Positions 6,082 through 7,304 of a DNA stretch of 7,304 nt are shown one piece after another. The stretch is from Bdellovibrionales bacterium (lineage in GTDB: Bacteria > Bdellovibrionota > Bdellovibrionia > Bdellovibrionales > Bdellovibrionaceae): assembly GCA_027320785.1 (NCBI GenBank), contig DAHVKR010000060.1, positions 1-7,304 on the forward strand, in the 5' to 3' direction. Positions within the stretch are counted from its first letter, which is position 1. Every line of letters starts with the position of its first letter. The notes beneath the pieces were generated by a model. That model was not told the origin of the DNA, did not search any database, and was given only the letters and a program-made list of their open reading frames with translations. Position numbers and translations under genes: made by a program.

Positions 6082-6777
6082 ATGAATAAAATTTTAGGTG
6101 CCGGCGCCCTTGTGGCCTCTTTTGCGTTTGTCCTTGTTATCTTTATGAGTCACTTCAGTTTTGAGCAAGAGAGATCTATTGCCTCCATTCATAATAGTTA
6201 TGATTTGACTTGTCTGACAGGCGATAAGCTTAACCAGGCGATTGTGCGACAAATTGTAAAGGGTTTTCGTGGGGTGAGGGAAAATGGCTATATGGGACTG
6301 ACGATCGGTCACTATATCTATTCAGATTCTCAGCCTGAGCAAAACACAGCTTGCGCAAACTCCCAAGAACGAGGCGTGAGTAGTGCCTTTAGTTTACAGA
6401 GTAAAAGAATGGCATGTGATCAATTTCCCGTTATTCACTTTCGTTTTATAGCAGATGGTGAATCGGTAAATGGGAGCAAAAGACAAATGGATATCGAGGC
6501 TCCCTGTCGAGTATCAGATGATATGGGAAGAACGGCGGTTGTTTGGATTCCCTGGCAGCAGTTAGCTGATGAGACTCCCTTCGAAGGAGTCTCGGAATAC
6601 AAACAACCAACGCCTGTCACAGTTAAAACACAAAATATTACAGATGAGTGGCCCAGCAAGTGGGCGCTAGATGAAATTCGACTTATCGGTAAAGATGGAT
6701 CTGTAAAGGTTAGTTCAGATGAGATCAAGGAAATAGCAGGTCGTGCTATTGTCCTTGATTTCAAAAATCAACTTTAA
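6082..6777 (+). CDS. Membrane-anchored periplasmic protein of unknown function
   Basis: I do not recognise this family. The 231-residue product has one N-terminal hydrophobic helix (about 4-22, after MNK), which is either an uncleaved anchor or a signal peptide; no lipobox cysteine is present. The remainder should be periplasmic. It contains four cysteines (44, 91, 112, 142), enough for two disulfides. The C-terminal 45 residues (WPSKWALDEIRLIGKDG, then two strand-like segments) recall the last strands of jelly-roll carbohydrate-binding domains, but this is only a visual resemblance. Several short strand-like stretches (PVIHFRFIAD, TAVVWIPW) support a beta-rich fold. No catalytic motif is visible. 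The ATG at 6082 has no Shine-Dalgarno sequence; the preceding bases are nearly all A and T. It may be transcribed from its own promoter or by read-through from gshA. It ends 4 bp from the convergent pepA stop. Confidence 0.8.
   Translation: MNKILGAGALVASFAFVLVIFMSHFSFEQERSIASIHNSYDLTCLTGDKLNQAIVRQIVKGFRGVRENGYMGLTIGHYIYSDSQPEQNTACANSQERGVSSAFSLQSKRMACDQFPVIHFRFIADGESVNGSKRQMDIEAPCRVSDDMGRTAVVWIPWQQLADETPFEGVSEYKQPTPVTVKTQNITDEWPSKWALDEIRLIGKDGSVKVSSDEIKEIAGRAIVLDFKNQL
6571..6593. repeat. Perfect 8-bp inverted repeat inside the membrane-anchored protein gene
   Basis: GAGACTCC (6571-6578) and GGAGTCTC (6586-6593) flank a 7-nt CTTCGAA spacer. The pair would form a stable RNA hairpin within the coding region, over codons for DETPFEGVS. 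It lies where two domains of the protein could meet. No T run follows, so it is not a terminator. Confidence 0.6.
6755..6771. terminator. AT-rich hairpin at the end of the convergent gene pair, weak terminator candidate
   Basis: TTGATTT (6755-6761) and AAATCAA (6765-6771) make a perfect 7-bp stem with a 3-nt loop. It lies within the last codons of the rightward gene and just beyond the pepA stop on the other strand. On the plus strand CTTTAAATTATTATTTA follows. With only two G-C pairs it is weak, and chance in AT-rich DNA is possible. Confidence 0.25.
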
Positions 6778-6781
6778 ATTA

Positions 6782-7304
6782 TTATTTATGTGCTGCTGAG
6801 GCTCGAGCCAGTTCGACAAAAGTGCGAACCATAGAGCCACTCGCGCCTTTTCGGGGGCAGTAGTTGAGGCGATTTCCAACAGACCAGCCAGTTCCTGCAA
6901 TATCAAAGTGAGCCCAGGGGATTCCCTCGCCAACAAACTGCTCAAGGAAGGCAGCAGCTGTTGCGGAGCCAGCACCTTTGCTAGAGGAAATGTTGGAAAG
7001 ATCAGCCCAAGTCCCTTTCATGTCTTGGACATGAAAGTCAGTCAAAGGCATTCTCCAGACCCACTCTCCAGAAGAGTCTGAGGCATGCTCTACTTTTTTA
7101 CTCAGGTCATTGTTGCGAGTAAAATAGCCTGTATGAGTATTGCCGAGAGCAATAATCATAGCACCTGTTAAGGTTGCAGCATCGACGATAGCGGCAGGTT
7201 TTAATTCAGTGGCATAGCTTAAGGCATCAGCCAAGATGAGGCGGCCTTCAGCGTCGGTGTTATTGACCTCAAAGGTTTTACCATTGCGAGCGGTGTGAAT
7301 ATCT
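6782..7304 (-). CDS. pepA: Leucyl aminopeptidase PepA (M17 family), C-terminal catalytic part; N-terminus outside window
   Basis: This dinuclear-metal aminopeptidase removes N-terminal residues, classically leucine, and in E. coli also splits Cys-Gly. About 173 residues are visible. The family signature NTDAEGRL lies at plus-strand positions 7238-7261; its D and E are metal ligands and its R is the catalytic arginine. Next come AATLTGA, the ALGNTHTGYF segment, GEWVWRMPL, and the FDIAGTGW block near the C-terminus. The frame stays open to the window edge and reads upstream through FEVNNTDAEG, so the TTG at 7232-7234 is a leucine codon inside the gene, not the start. The other metal-binding residues (the K and D upstream) lie beyond the edge. 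A short NRLNYCPRKGASG segment replaces the KGATG turn of E. coli PepA, a length variant near the active-site rim. The visible part appears intact. It converges on its neighbour with a 4-bp gap. Confidence 0.96.
   Translation of the reverse strand, partial: DIHTARNGKTFEVNNTDAEGRLILADALSYATELKPAAIVDAATLTGAMIIALGNTHTGYFTRNNDLSKKVEHASDSSGEWVWRMPLTDFHVQDMKGTWADLSNISSSKGAGSATAAAFLEQFVGEGIPWAHFDIAGTGWSVGNRLNYCPRKGASGSMVRTFVELARASAAHK

Noticed and set aside
6435..6764. Open frame of 109 codons on the minus strand within the membrane-anchored protein gene
   Set aside because: It has serine/isoleucine-rich shadow composition. The plus-strand frame has a coherent anchor, cysteine pattern and tight junctions.
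6715..6975. Minus-strand open frame spanning the junction of the last two genes
   Set aside because: It overlaps pepA in a different frame, and the pepA frame carries clear M17 motifs.
7232..7234. TTG as the start of a short 150-residue peptidase
   Set aside because: The frame continues upstream through the metal-binding NTDAEGR signature to the window edge, so this is an internal leucine codon of a longer pepA.

Overview
The window looks like ordinary chromosome from a Gram-negative, predatory-type delta-lineage bacterium (Bdellovibrionota, Bdellovibrio-like, is my best guess). Several things suggest this: a paired ArsA/Get3-like ATPase module, a lipoprotein signal peptide, proteobacterial-type GshA glutamate-cysteine ligase, exported cysteine-paired proteins, and a base composition that looks moderately AT-rich by eye. 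The taxonomic call is inference. There are no mobile elements, tRNA/rRNA genes or CRISPR arrays, and genes fill nearly the whole window.

Layout from left to right. (1) The 3' end of a plus-strand gene for a cysteine-rich, probably exported beta-rich protein ends at 442. (2) A perfect 12-bp-stem bidirectional terminator (445-474) separates it from the convergent trigger factor gene tig (1812 to 502, minus strand). (3) A 76-bp divergent intergenic region (1813-1888) holds plausible promoters for tig and for a rightward operon, and their -10 elements overlap. (4) The rightward operon runs ArsA-like ATPase A (1889-2746), ArsA-like ATPase B (2743-3795), a helical-repeat lipoprotein (3792-4769) and gshA (4775-6034). 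The first two junctions are 4-bp stop/start overlaps and the third is a 5-bp gap, so the four genes are almost certainly co-transcribed and translationally coupled. (5) A membrane-anchored protein of unknown function (6082-6777) follows, possibly from its own promoter with little or no leader. (6) The C-terminal part of leucyl aminopeptidase pepA (7304 to 6782, minus strand) enters from the right edge and ends 4 bp from its convergent neighbour.

The most interesting element is the ATPase pair. Subunit A keeps the signature lysine of the deviant Walker A motif but lacks the switch-I DPA/DPS aspartate. Subunit B keeps the aspartate (DPS) but has proline in place of the signature lysine. Together they would make one complete composite ATPase site in a heterodimer. 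They sit next to a ribosome-associated chaperone gene and are coupled to an envelope lipoprotein and to glutathione biosynthesis. No arsenic-resistance genes are present and subunit B contains no cysteine, so an arsenite pump role is unlikely. A protein-targeting or envelope-related role is a reasonable but unproven alternative.
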